From positions 520,214-554,438 of the forward strand of contig NW_020170407.1 in NCBI RefSeq assembly GCF_000524195.1: DNA of 34,225 nucleotides, given 5' to 3'. Under the pieces are notes generated by a model. That model had not been told where the DNA came from. It saw only the letters and a list, made by a program, of their open reading frames with translations, and did not search any database. Both the position numbers and the translations under genes were made by a program. How positions within the stretch are numbered: the first letter of the stretch is position 1; each line of letters starts with the position of its first letter. This DNA is from Echinococcus granulosus. Taxonomy: Eukaryota > Platyhelminthes > Cestoda > Cyclophyllidea > Taeniidae. Of the stretch, positions 1 to 10,829 are shown piece after piece.

Positions 1-114
1 GTTACAGAACTGTCCATCAGGAATGGCCAGGTTGTCAGGCTGGTAAACGGGTGCCGGTCTGCAGTCGCTCTCATACACATACTCGTATTCGTTGTTATCC
101 CCTACGCACTCCAT
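1..114 (-). CDS. Unidentified protein, N-terminal exon (partial at left edge)
   Basis: An ATG at 114-112 (minus) opens a frame that stays open to base 1, giving 38 codons that begin MECVGDNNEYEYVYESDC and continue RPAPVYQPDNLAIPDGQFCN. The start is supported by an in-frame TAA upstream in the AT-rich leader and by the absence of another in-frame ATG. The segment is acidic and tyrosine-rich and has no signal peptide or membrane segment. A possible splice donor (GTAAC) sits at bases 5-1, so the first coding exon may end right at the edge. I do not recognise the family. The gene reads away from LSM4 in the same orientation, with about 0.7 kb between them. It is probably a real gene start, but too little is visible to assign a role. 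Confidence 0.45.
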   Translation of the reverse strand, partial: MECVGDNNEYEYVYESDCRPAPVYQPDNLAIPDGQFCN

Positions 115-840
115 TTCGACGCAATTCGTCTCTTTGTTAATTAATTAATTTACTTTCCTTATAACTGATCGAGAGAAAACGCTATCCGTGCGTTTGCCTC
201 TCCGCTGCTCGTGCTGTGATTTTTCTGGTCGTCGTATCTCACTGCCGCGTGTCTGCAAGCGTTGAGTGGAAAATCGATGAGAACCCGTTCAAATATCCTC
301 CAATCAGCTGAGCTCTACGCCATTGGCTGATAAGTCCTCCTCGTTCATTGCATTCACAAGGGAATTAATAAGTTGACCTCCCTAGTCGCGATAACGTTTT
401 TGTCTCATTTGCAGGCCCCAAATCGCACCAGTCACCCTCGCCTAATGTACCGAAGCCGAAACTCAGCCTTAGGATACCGCCGCATTATTTAGGCGTAGCT
501 AGTAGCATGTACACACCAGTATTATCCTCCAATAATTTACAAAACCCCAACGCTGTTACATACTAACCCAAACAACTTCATCACAAGTTTTACGCCTCTT
601 AAGGTTAAAAATGTGTCAAGAAACTAAAACATATTCAGAGCAAGAGAATTAACCAATCATTGTGATAAAAAGCTACCATAAAGGCCGTATCCATAATGAA
701 TTGAACATTTTATCGAGCCAAAGTTACTACTGTTACAGATTTCCCAATTCCTAATAGATGTACTCTATAGGAAACGTCAGAAGACTCGGTATTAAAAAAG
801 TGTATTTACAAGAGTCACAGGGGGCACTTAAAAGAATGGC
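115..840 (-). promoter_or_regulatory. Intergenic region: leader/promoter of the left-edge gene and LSM4 3' flank
   Basis: No coding sequence is seen here. The part next to the left-edge gene has two CCAAT boxes in opposite orientation (300-304 and 322-326), about 190-210 bp upstream of its ATG, in a locally GC-richer stretch (180-500). The AT-rich leader at 140-160 is a run of TTAA repeats. The right half (about 550-840) is the 3' flank of LSM4. I found no canonical AATAAA on the minus strand in it. The promoter role is inferred from position and motifs only. Confidence 0.35.
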
Positions 841-1733
841 CTATTTCCCTCTATTTCCGCCGAATTTCCCACCACCACGACTACCTCCACCGCCGCGACC
901 ACCTAAAATTTGACAATTTTCCTGATTTTCATTTGCCAATTTAAGCAAGCTGGTAATGGCAATTTTGTGCACAATTTTTGTCACACAAAAGCCATTTAAG
1001 AAATGGGGTGAATATCAAGAGCGAAAGCGTACTCTAAGCTACCTTAGTTATAGAGTCGAAGACCGTATTATAAAAAACAAGAAAAAATCGGCATAAGCAA
1101 GAATCTGCTTTCTTTGATTCATATTTAGAGTTTCTTATGAAGCGGTGCCTTATTCTACAGTCAATATTACCAATCTACACCTTGCGCAAAAAAGATAAGT
1201 TAAATCACTTGGTTTACAGAAAATAAGCCTGGGTTCTAGAACAAACACAAACATGTGAACCGGAATGTGCTTATCCATTTCATATACGGAGAATACGAGC
1301 TCACCTCTGAACTTGTTCCGACTTCCACCACCACCACGTCCGCTGAGCTCTCTATTTCGTACCCTCGACGCTTGCATATCCTCTTTCACTTTGTCAATGA
1401 CATCTTCGGGGATGCGCAAATACTTTATTATGCTTCCACGAATAAAGCACTCTGGCATTTTCCAAAACCTGTCACCATCCTGCGTATGAACTACCGATTA
1501 AAAATCTGAACCCAAAAAACTTACGCGTGATGTGCAAATAACTTCTTTGAGGTGTATATTCATCCAGTCATCACAGGCAATTAGATAACCGTTGTAGGTC
1601 TCACCACTTTTGAGTTCAACCAACTAGAGTGAAAATAACAAATCAAAAGTAACAAACCATTGGCATGTTGCATGATGCTTTCAGCAGCGTGATTGGCAGC
1701 TAAAAAGGTAAACAAATAAACACAGAATACCAT
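841..1733 (-). CDS. LSM4: U6 snRNA-associated Sm-like protein LSm4
   Basis: LSm4 is a subunit of the nuclear Lsm2-8 ring, which binds the U6 snRNA 3' end, and of the cytoplasmic Lsm1-7 decapping ring. Exons (minus): 1731-1733, 1658-1699, 1525-1623, 1305-1479, 841-902. They join in frame to 126 aa (human is 139 aa). The start [10 protein letters not shown] matches the human N terminus. The Sm1 part contains [20 protein letters not shown], and the Sm2 part [19 protein letters not shown] is the family hallmark. The C-terminal tail is a short RGG-type stretch in which GRGGGGSR occurs twice, on either side of the last intron. Introns are 31, 34, 45 and 402 nt. The only coding bases of exon 1 are the ATG, which touches the splice donor. 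Orthology is very secure. Confidence 0.95.
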
Positions 1734-1830
1734 GTTGAAGCGTCCGGCGACAATGCTCCGCTGTTTGACACGACATACACTACACTATCCCTATTGCCAT
1801 TGGTTAACTTTATTGGCTAATAAGCAACGC
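1734..1830 (-). promoter_or_regulatory. LSM4 proximal promoter with two CCAAT boxes
   Basis: On the minus strand two CCAAT motifs (plus-strand ATTGG at 1799-1803 and 1812-1816) lie about 66-83 bp upstream of the LSM4 ATG. No TATA box is seen. NF-Y-type CCAAT boxes this close to a start are common in housekeeping promoters. The role is inferred. Confidence 0.4.
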
Positions 1831-3761
1831 ACTGATCGATTCTGTGATTTAAATATTTGATGCACGACGACCAAATTCATATAATCTTACAGAAAGTTGA
1901 ACCTCTGATATTCCCAACTTTTTCATACCATTATTAATAATATCGAACCTAGGATGCTTGTCTTGAAATTTGGTAGTTTCAAGACAAATAATAGTTAAGC
2001 CTAAGCTGCAAGTACTTTACATCATTACTTTGTATAGTCGTGTAATACGATAGTGGTTTATCCCTCAGTGCTGGCGAGGTGCCACTTTTGTACTTTGAAT
2101 TAGCCCTCTTGTACCTCGCTGGGTGGGCTGGCCTTTCGGGCCATGCCAATAGCCCAGACACCTTCTCTGCGCCAAACATATACTCTGCCCGAGTATTTTG
2201 TCTTCTTTTGTCTTCAGGGAGTCTCGAGACGCTACAGTAGCCCTTAGTTCAACACAGAAATTTTCGCCCATGTTACAGTGACGGACGCTGACGAAAGATG
2301 CATTTATTAAATGTGGTGGTAAAAGTTGTCGATTGTTTTATTTATTTGGGTGCTTTGTATCAATTCTCACTAACATTTTGTAGCGTGCCAAGTCTCCTCC
2401 AAAGTCGCAGCATGACAGACTGTGCATCACTGTCATGTAGAAGGGTTGAGAAACAACTGACTCGGCCCGAATGTTATCCCGCCCCTGGAAAGGGCAATCT
2501 GTTTAGAGTGAAGAGCCCTCCGAATTCGATACATGATGAGATATTATTGAATCAGTGCAATTGCATTTAATTTTTCAGCTTAAAAGTGCAGGTTGCAATT
2601 TGTGTTATAATTTTGACTTAAAGTATGGTCAGTGAAAATGCTGAAATTTTATCAACCGTCCTTACAGGTTCTCCTTGGCCAGAACTGATATTTCCCCATT
2701 ATCTGTAACACTCCTTTACTGTGGTATTCTTTTAGGTGGATTTAAGTATCTCCGCGTTTTTTTGGCTTTATCTCAGTGCGGTTTAATGCCGGTTTCGCCT
2801 GAAGCAAATCCTTACAACTTTTATAATCAGAAAAAATAATCCATCTTGGCATACTTATTGGCAACTTCTTTGGTTTAACCTGATGTGATTTGAACATGTC
2901 TGCGTCAATAAATAAACTCAATTCTGCTCCTAAGCTGGAAAAATGCTTCTTTATATTTTTTTTTTTCTGTCGGAGGTTTAAAGAGGCGGAAAGAGTCATT
3001 TAAAAAACCTGATTTGTTCCGCTGATGAATTCTTCATAGGTGCTGCATCACATTCAAGAAGGCACTCTATCATTGCATTGGAATATCATTCAAAGTTAAC
3101 GTATTAAAACTAATTCTTAATTATGTTCAATATGCGAATTGAATGAAACGATTTACATCTACATCAATTGGAAAAAGGCGAACATAAAAGCTTCTGATCC
3201 AGAGTGTTTCACATGGCACAGCTTAGTAGATGCTAGCCGGTGGGCTTCCAGGACTCTTAGTTCGTTTCTTCTCTCTTTAAACCATTAAAATGCACCTTTT
3301 TGGATTGACTGGCTAATGGTGATAAGTAGGCTTTGTACTTTTGTATCCCAACATTCCTTGAGAGAACGAGCACATTATTAATTACCCCCCGGTTCAGTGC
3401 ACTCGCCTCCCCGTGCGTTTAAGCTAGTTCCCGTTCTGACCCATACGGATTCACAGATTACGGCGCACTAGCTGCTTTCTGTGTAGTAGATTAATGTGTG
3501 GGATCTGGTCAGCAATAGTTTTTTTATGGAAAAAAGGAATTTACTTTCCACTCCCTGAAATGCACTCTCTTCTCTTCTTGCATTAACCTATATGTCGAGG
3601 TTGGACTTGAACTTCCCTTGCTCTGCCCTTGCCAAATTACGAATGTTTTTGTGTTTTACATCAAACCAAGTGCAGCATAAAAGCGTGCTTAGCTCGAATG
3701 AACGTATTTCGGATCAATGTTGACAATCAAGAAGTTAGAACAAGACTACAAGGCCTTAAAA
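1831..3761. other. Intergenic region between LSM4 and the thymidine phosphorylase gene
   Basis: About 1.9 kb with no recognisable conserved coding sequence. A GC-richer block at about 2060-2280 contains a small hairpin (TGGCC-TTTCG-GGCCA near 2130-2145). ORFs of 66-90 codons run through this area on both strands (2065-2271 minus, 2298-2570 plus) but resemble no family I know. The right part is the 3' flank of the thymidine phosphorylase gene. I saw no canonical AATAAA for it, so its 3' end is not placed. Confidence 0.4.
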
Positions 3762-6700
3762 CTACTCAATTACTTCCACGATGACATTTGGTGTTTCGGC
3801 AGTCTCCTCAAGCACGGTGATGGCTGAATGTGTCATGATTTCCAGTTTTGAATCCAATTCCTTTTCTTTGTAATAGATAATGCACCAGACCTCACCTACA
3901 ATAACAGATCCAGAGTGAAGAGAGCCGTTCACCTAAATAATTCCTCATAAATGTGATGATCAACATCGCGTTCAACAATTTAAGATCATCTGTTGATGGT
4001 TGGGAGGGCAGGCTAACCCTAACAAAAATTATCTTTGGATTTAGAAGATTCTCTGTCGCGAGGTGAGGACTTCACTTGACTTTAGTTATGGAGGCCCACG
4101 CAGAAAGGCAGATACGAGAAGAGTTCCAAAGACAAAGCCCAAAACTTGACGAGGGCTATGCAGTGAAACATTGTCCAGTTTAATCCAATAAATTACCTCT
4201 CCTGTCAATACACATGAAACCTACTAGTGTAGAAATTTATTCCAAATTGAAAGAAAAATTTCCGTTAGGTCAATTTTCTCATCAGTGTTTGGGCTAAAGC
4301 GCCTCCATTTCGTCCACGTCTGCAATCGCCTTCTTATATAAGGACAATCGATAAATATGAGTGAAAAAGCCCCAATTTTGTTTTGTTATTGGTTCACATA
4401 GCCGCGGACTAATATGTCCACCATATAGCTTACATTAGATGAATTGCGTAGACACTTTGGTCTCACCGATTTTATACTTCAGTTTTGAAACATTACCTTT
4501 CAACCAGCCATATAGGCTCTCAGTCCTTCCTTTATTTGAGTTTCTGTTTCATTTCAAAAATATTTTGATCTGGTACTTTGATTTCCTTTTAATTTGTACG
4601 ACACCTTTTATCAAAACTGTACCTTAGATCGTCATATTACCCATAAATTGACAAAATGTTGAGGTTAAACAATACGAGCGTGTTTAAACAGCGCCATATT
4701 ATAAGAGGATTCACTAAAAGACAGAATTTTAACCTTTGGGAATAAGATCAAGCAAATGAGATAGCAAAGCCTATGTGTCAATAGTGAGATTAATGGTTCC
4801 GTCCCCACTACTTTTTGATCATCCAACTCACCCGATTTTACTGCGTCTCCAACATGTTTAAGCAGACGAATGCCAACGGTATGGTCGATCGCGTCATCCA
4901 ACTTGTTTCGACCTGCACCCAGACGCCAGACCACCTGAGCTATCGTTCCAGCGTCAATGTCGCTGATGTAACCTGCAAAATCGGGAGGTCTGCAGATGAG
5001 ACCAAAACCTCGTTCACTCTTACCTGTCTCTCACTTTGGCGTGAAGTTGATTTGCATATACCTCGGTTTTTTACTGACTGCATTCGTTCATGGCCTTCTG
5101 CGTAAGCCACTTCGGTACATTTTTCGTGAGTCTTTGTTAGTTTAATCAAAAGTTTTCAGTGCTAGAGGATTCTGTAAATAAGCATCACCGCAGGACGAAT
5201 GTTCGAGACATAGAGGAGGCCTTTCTGGAACAACTAAAAGTCGTTGTAAGTCTATTCTGAGTTTGTGGTACAAGTCGTCACATTAGGCAAACTGTTTATG
5301 ATGAAAGGCAGAAGACAGCTATAAGATTACATATTTTGTTGTATAATAGTCATAAAGCATTGAAATATGCGTCCCATATGGGGTTGAGCATCCTCACATA
5401 CCTCCAACTCTGACCTGCGAAATGGTCGAACCAGTGTGCCGGTGGGTGACAAGAGCACCGGTCAACCACTTTCCATCAAGAGAAAGCAAATGAAGGTAAT
5501 GACGTCACATTTCGAGGACGATCCACACCTGCCTTGGCTCTAATTCACTACACTCACTGCACCTCGTCTATTAGATCGGATATTGGCAAATTTCTTCCCA
5601 ATCACACCTTCCTCTCAGACCCACCACACCCACCCTCTCAACTGATGACAAGTGAAACAAATGCTCCACAAACAGGGATATTTGTGACAAATAGTCATGC
5701 ATCAGTGCCTTCATTATTATCTGAAGTCAATGGTAGATTGATGTGAAAGCCACTTATTAACCTGAGAGACTACTCCAAGGCACTTTGACAGGCGATGAAG
5801 ACATTCCTTTAATGAAATACCTCACTTAGTCTGCAGCACTTCAGACTGCAGAATAAACCACGGAAAATTACCAATGCTATCCATTAAGTTGTGACGAAAG
5901 CAAAAAATCACACTGTGATGAAAAAACAGGTACGCCTGTGCAGCACCCCAACCACCTCGCACAACTCCACCCAAATGCAATAATTCGCATGTGATGCATC
6001 AATTTAATCAACCACACAATTGACTGAGCTTCGTTTCCATCAATCACTAACATATGCCAATGCTTTCATTACTGATCGGCAGAGGTCCGGTGTCACATAT
6101 CTGTGACGTCCCACATTTTCTATCTCATCTGGTGTGTCACAAGTGTATGACATGATCACAGCAAAAAACTATAGCATCCACACCGTGATGAACCACTCTC
6201 CTCTGAGGTGACAGGACATATCATTTAGCTCAACATTTTCGTGATTATATTGCCGCATTGCAGAGGGTTGTTGAGTTTTCCACGCCAGTTGAATAGTTCG
6301 TAGGGCGTCAAACGCATATTGCAATCCACAAGCACGATTGCATTGCTGATCCAATCTTACGGCCATCAGCATGTGCGTGATCATGATCGCCTAACTGGAA
6401 CTCTCCCAACTATTCTTGTATTCAGAGCTTTTCCATGGGGCCTACCAACACATATGCCAACAACACTAAGGGCTTGGCTGCATGTAGAATTGAGCACCCT
6501 CATTACATCTGGGCATGTCACGTGGTCATATTACAGGCTCATAAAAAAAATACACTGGGTTTAGATGAACGACCAGTTAAAATGCCCATCTAGCACGGAT
6601 TAAATAACTCACCGGATCTCGGAGCCTTGACAGACTTCTTCCCGTTGGCCATTTTGCCCATCACACCTAGGTAGTAATCGATGGGGTCGATGCAGTCAGG

Positions 6701-9700
6701 TGGGGGCGGGGAACAGAGGGCCTCCGCGACTCCCGAACTCACGCCTTGGTTCACCAGCATCTTCCGCATCGCCATCTGTGCTCTGCCATCTCGCACAGCC
6801 TCCAGCATCATGACTCGTGCTTTAGCACGCTCTGTGGCAAGTTCAGTTGCCTGCATCATGTTCTCGCCTGTGAATCCAAGATAATCATTGTCACGGCTGC
6901 GCTTCCAAATTGGTGCAGCACCTTGCAACCAGACAGGGGTAGGAGGCAGATAAAATCCTCTCGATTTACGCAACTAAGTGGGGGCTGCTACGTATTTATG
7001 CACAACTCTGCTCTCATGCGCATAGAACACTTTTTTCATGTGTGGATAGACGAAAAGCTTCAGCACTTTAGCAGTGATCTGAGTCGAAAGCCCCGCATTA
7101 AGACACTCAGAATATCATTGACACAAACGCTTTAAAGTAGTGATACTAAATACAGTAGCAAGGAGAAGTAAGAGCGTCCCACAACTACCACTATTGAGAG
7201 GCATCACAAGTAATGTGGTGGGGAGCGCGATCACGACTCTTTGTCATGATGGCATATATGGTGATGACAATGCTGGCAATAGTGCCAGGGCAAGGGCCAG
7301 TAATAGTGCTGCAATTCACAAAGCTCACCTAGTGTGAGAACAAGCTCACGCAGGCGACCTTGAAATGAACCACCACTGAGAATTGAGAACACCTCCGCCA
7401 TTTCAAGGGCATTTCCAATGCAGCTTCCCAATGGTTGATCCATCCATGAAATCACCGCCACCACTTTTAGATCAAGTTTTCGTCCAACTGTGACCTAAAA
7501 TATGAATAGTGCTACTCAAGTTTTGGAAAATTTTCCACAAAATAAGTATCATTACTCATTGGCCTCAGTTGATAAATGTACTGTTTCAACATCACTTGTC
7601 GCTTTGAGAAAGTGTGTCCCCATGTTTTGAAATAATGGATTTAAGTTTTTTACTGGAAGCCCTAGCTTATCTTTCATCATTAAGATTTCAGACGGAACAA
7701 ATTACCAGACTGATGGCAAGTTCTCGAACTTCGTCCAACTTTTGGAAAAGGGCACCAGAACCTAATTTAATGTCCACCACGAGTCCACGAAGGCCCTCAC
7801 AAAGTTTCTTCGACAAAATAGAGGCTGAAAAGGCAAAAAATTTTGATGAATTTGAGTGGGATTGTAATTTGAAAAGCTAATATTGCATTTTTCTTCTGGG
7901 TCTTCAACCTGATTGCCTAAGGGTGCATACCTGTGATTAGAGGCACAGAAGGCACAGTTCCCGTGACATCACGATACTTGTAAAGTTGTCGATCTGCAGG
8001 CACTAAACGTTCTGTTTGACCGACTATGAAGAATCCAGTATCATTAAGCATGTTTTTCAGCCTCTCCTCGCCAATGCTAGCCGAGTAGCCGTCAATGGAC
8101 TCCAATTTGTCGATCGTGCCGCCGGTGACGCCCAATCCCCGACCGCTGATCATTGGAACCTTTGAAAACATATTTGTTGATTAATTGGTAAAATTGTGAA
8201 CTAATTCTCTCACCTTCCCACCACAAGCAGCAATCATTGGAGCAAGAATATGGCTCGTCTTGTCACCCACACCACCAGTACTATGTTTGTCCACTACCGA
8301 TTTGGCCCACTGTTGATCATTCCATCGGAGCTTGTCACTATGGCTCACCATGGCAGCTGTTAGATTGGCCACTTCTTCTGTTGTCATGCCTCTGGTGAAC
8401 ACGGCCATCAAAAAGGCACCTGTGAACACCAAAATCAGCTAAGGTGCAGTTTTGGAACTAGAGTATCTTGATTCGTGGAGTCATCAGGAATCATGATCTT
8501 GCGAAATATGGAAGCTATAATTTAAAAAAGGTAGCCGACACAAAAAAATTTTTCTTTTGCATTATTTTTTGTCCCCCACCTTTTAGCCTCCGAAATGCGC
8601 TTTTACAGATGAGGCAGAGACGCAGAATGGCAACAGACTACTTCCGTCTCAAATATTGCGCAGACGGCGCCATGGTAGGTGTAGAAGTGTTGTAATTCAT
8701 TAAGTGTTAGTTGCGTGTAGTGTTGTTTACAGGTTTTACAGGTTGACTGTGTTTAAAGAGAGCAGCTCGACTTGACTGAGAATGTATATAGATTTCAGAA
8801 TTTTTTTAATGAAAATGGCCCCCAAAACCACTTAAAATTGATAATTTTATAAGTGGAGGATTCAAAAAGGATCGTTTTTAAGTTTATCTTATCCCCGACG
8901 CTGCCTGGGAAAGTGACTAAACATACTGTTGAATGTTAGCATCGTCACTCCAGATTGCTGCTGTGTGAAACTGCGTGAATCAGAAAGGAGTTCTGCCATT
9001 TGTGAATTCATCCCCATATCCTTATGTGCCTAATATGTTGTTGGAGTTTACCTTCACCACGTCCTCTGAGTTAATTCAAAAGTTCTAGGTTAGCTGTACT
9101 AATACGATGGATACGACGGACCTTGCTAATCCAGCAGTTTTAATTAAGACTTCAATTAAGTGTAATCCATTCGTGCTCTACTTCAATAACAGCCTTGTAT
9201 TTGCCACGAGATGTTCTAGATTAGTGCCTCATCAACTAACAAAGCGTTAGATTACAACTTTTAACAAAGAAATAGCAAGAGACTCACCCAGTTGAACAGC
9301 CGAAATGGTTTTTTTGCACAAATGTGTAACAAGATCATCATAGTCCTTCTTACACAACTCCAGTCCACGGGCTTTTAGTGTGAGCATTTCCGAGATGTAC
9401 ATTTTTAGACTGTCTTAAAACTCTCCCTTCGTAAATCACGTGACACGTAATATTTGAAATACACGGTGTTGGTCGGGTCTAATCAATATCGCCTGACATT
9501 GGCGGAACCTTAATGACGGTACGATTGATAGCCCTCTCCTTCCCTCACCCTTCTCGTTGCCAGATGGGTAAGCTTTGGACATTGCTCTTCTCAGTTTAGT
9601 TTTCATATCGTTCATTTTATCTTTTTACCTTGTAATGTGATACGGGAGTAACAAAGTCAAAGTCTGTCTACTAACCCCATTTTGTGCTCTAAGATCCGAA

Positions 9701-9910
9701 ATTCCATATGCGTACTAGGGATTTCTACCATACGTAATGGGTCCCATACATTTGTTTACAAGAAACAAATTATAGGGTTTACTTGCCAATTTGAGCGATG
9801 TTAATGTTGTCCTCAGCTAATTCCTTAATGTAGTAGTCGATCTCCGTCGATGAGAGAGAACCACCGTTAGCCTTTTTGGACAAGATTCCAGAGATGCTGA
9901 TGGTTGCCAT
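3762..9910 (-). CDS. TYMP: Thymidine phosphorylase (pyrimidine nucleoside phosphorylase)
   Basis: The enzyme reversibly phosphorolyses thymidine (and deoxyuridine) to base plus 2-deoxyribose-1-phosphate in the cytosol. Exons (minus): 9787-9910, 8214-8419, 7931-8159, 7706-7824, 7329-7494, 6613-6867, 4832-4972, 3762-3895. Phases agree at every junction and give 457 aa (E. coli about 440, human 482). The phosphate loop [10 protein letters not shown] is at 86-95. The family signature [16 protein letters not shown] is at 115-130. Arg173, Ser188 and Lys192 match E. coli Arg171, Ser186 and Lys190. The C-terminal domain carries [18 protein letters not shown]. Introns are 54-1640 nt, and intron 6 (4973-6612) holds a dispersed repeat. 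The first intron uses a GC donor at 9786-9785. A second, homologous first exon lies at 9288-9402. The family call is very secure; preference for thymidine over uridine is inferred. Confidence 0.93.
5393..5493 (+). repeat. Dispersed repeat R-a, copy 1 (in TYMP intron 6)
   Basis: This 101-bp segment, starting CTCACATACCTCCA, matches the reverse complement of 10729-10829 with only six mismatches and no gaps. Both copies share an open frame containing [10 protein letters not shown] and GDKSTGQP. Five of the six differences change the amino acid, so the frame is probably carried along rather than selected. Similarity fades on both sides, and no terminal repeats or target duplications are seen. It is probably a fragment of a dispersed family. 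Confidence 0.8.
9288..9402 (-). CDS. TYMP: Alternative first coding exon of thymidine phosphorylase
   Basis: The ATG at 9402-9400 opens [20 protein letters not shown] followed by [19 protein letters not shown]. It ends in phase 1 at a GTGAGT donor (9287). Spliced to the common exon at 8419 it gives ...[14 protein letters not shown], a 454-aa protein with an intact N-terminal helical domain. The segment aligns without gaps to the distal first exon (9787-9910), with about 12 identities in 38 residues, including the ends LG/IG and the K-A-x-G core. In-frame TAA lies just upstream, so the exon cannot be read through from the distal one. It looks like an ancient first-exon duplication with its own promoter. 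Transcript evidence is not available here. Confidence 0.75.
9434..9441. promoter_or_regulatory. Palindromic E-box TCACGTGA upstream of the proximal TYMP first exon
   Basis: A perfect 8-bp palindrome with a CACGTG core lies 32-39 bp upstream of the ATG of the proximal first exon, followed by a second ACACGT half-match. This is the type of site bound by bHLH-zipper factors (USF, MITF/TFE family). Its position suits a separate promoter for the shorter isoform, but no TATA box is seen. Function is inferred. Confidence 0.35.
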
Positions 9911-9947
9911 CTTATTGTCACAAACAGCTACGGAACACCCTTCACCG

Positions 9948-9957
9948 TTTATTTATA
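9948..9957 (-). promoter_or_regulatory. TATA box of the distal TYMP promoter
   Basis: On the minus strand TATAAATAAA (preceded by GGGG) begins 47 bp upstream of the ATG at 9910. A start site about 30 bp downstream would give a leader of roughly 15-20 nt. This is the best TATA match next to a recognised gene in the window. Confidence 0.5.
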
Positions 9958-10728
9958 CCCCCAAATGGTGTGGAGCCAAGGTGTGACTTGACAACGGGCC
10001 ACTTGGATTTAATTTTAAAAAAGGTTAGCACTCACCTAACCAGGGCGTTACAAATAGTGGCTTTGTCTCATGTCGGTATGCAGGATGTTAATGCTTTTCG
10101 ACTGCAAATTTTCTCGCATTCTTGGTGACCATAATGCCAGTGAAGTCAGAGTTCAACGACTGTTTACTATAGTTAACGCGATTGTAATTGTTTTAAATCA
10201 GGAGAATTAGGGGAATGTGATCATGTAAGCACTTCAGTCATCTAATCATTAGTTGCGGTATCTGTATAGGGAGGATCGGTATCTTACGGGAGCATTTAAG
10301 CGCCTCTCTCGTTTAAGAGATTGAAAACTATCTTCAATGTCAGGATGAAAATGGACCATATATATATCTCCATGGCTTTCATTTTGCCATCTTTCTTACA
10401 AAAGGGGCAATCCATACAGACAAGCAAATTGAGGCAACATCAGTAAGAGAGATTGGGATTGGTTTGCTTAATAAAAAGGTCATTTTATGATTAGTATGCA
10501 ACAGTGGTGTGTTTATAAACCGCATATCTAAGCAGGCAGGTTACTCAGTCGCTGGGTCTAGTACAAACACAAGATGACATGATCATCTGGTAGGATATTC
10601 AGCTTCTTAGCAGAAAAGTTTTTAAAGTGGTGAAGTCTGTGAACATTTAAAGAAAGGATTAGGACGTTAAGGATCAATATCGGAGAAGATAAGTGAAGGA
10701 GTGAACTGCCATGGGGGCAGTGGACACG

Positions 10729-10829
10729 TCATTTCCTTCCTCTTGATGGGAGGTGGTTGACCGGTGCTCTTGTCACCCACCGTCACACTGGTTCGACCAT
10801 TTCGCAGGTCAGAGATGGAGGTATGTGAG
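10729..10829 (-). repeat. Dispersed repeat R-a, copy 2 (inverted)
   Basis: Second copy of the repeat at 5393-5493, in opposite orientation, about 0.8 kb upstream of the distal TYMP exon. Six of 101 bases differ. It lies inside a 112-codon minus-strand open frame (10667-11005) that has no other recognisable similarity. A sequence resembling a splice acceptor (CCTTTCAG) occurs just upstream of this copy. The near identity implies a recent duplication or an active family. Confidence 0.8.

Noticed and set aside
4940..5149. Minus-strand ORF as an extra TYMP exon
   Set aside because: The exons 6613-6867 and 4832-4972 already join in matching phase (G then GT-TAC) with continuous family similarity. 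Adding this segment would insert unrelated sequence.
6681..7135. Plus-strand ORFs over the TYMP exon at 6613-6867
   Set aside because: Antisense to a well-supported exon; no independent similarity.
9781..9787. Canonical GT donor four bases further on for the distal TYMP exon
   Set aside because: It ends the exon in phase 2, which shifts the common exon out of frame. Without splicing the frame meets TAA directly. The GC donor keeps frame and homology.
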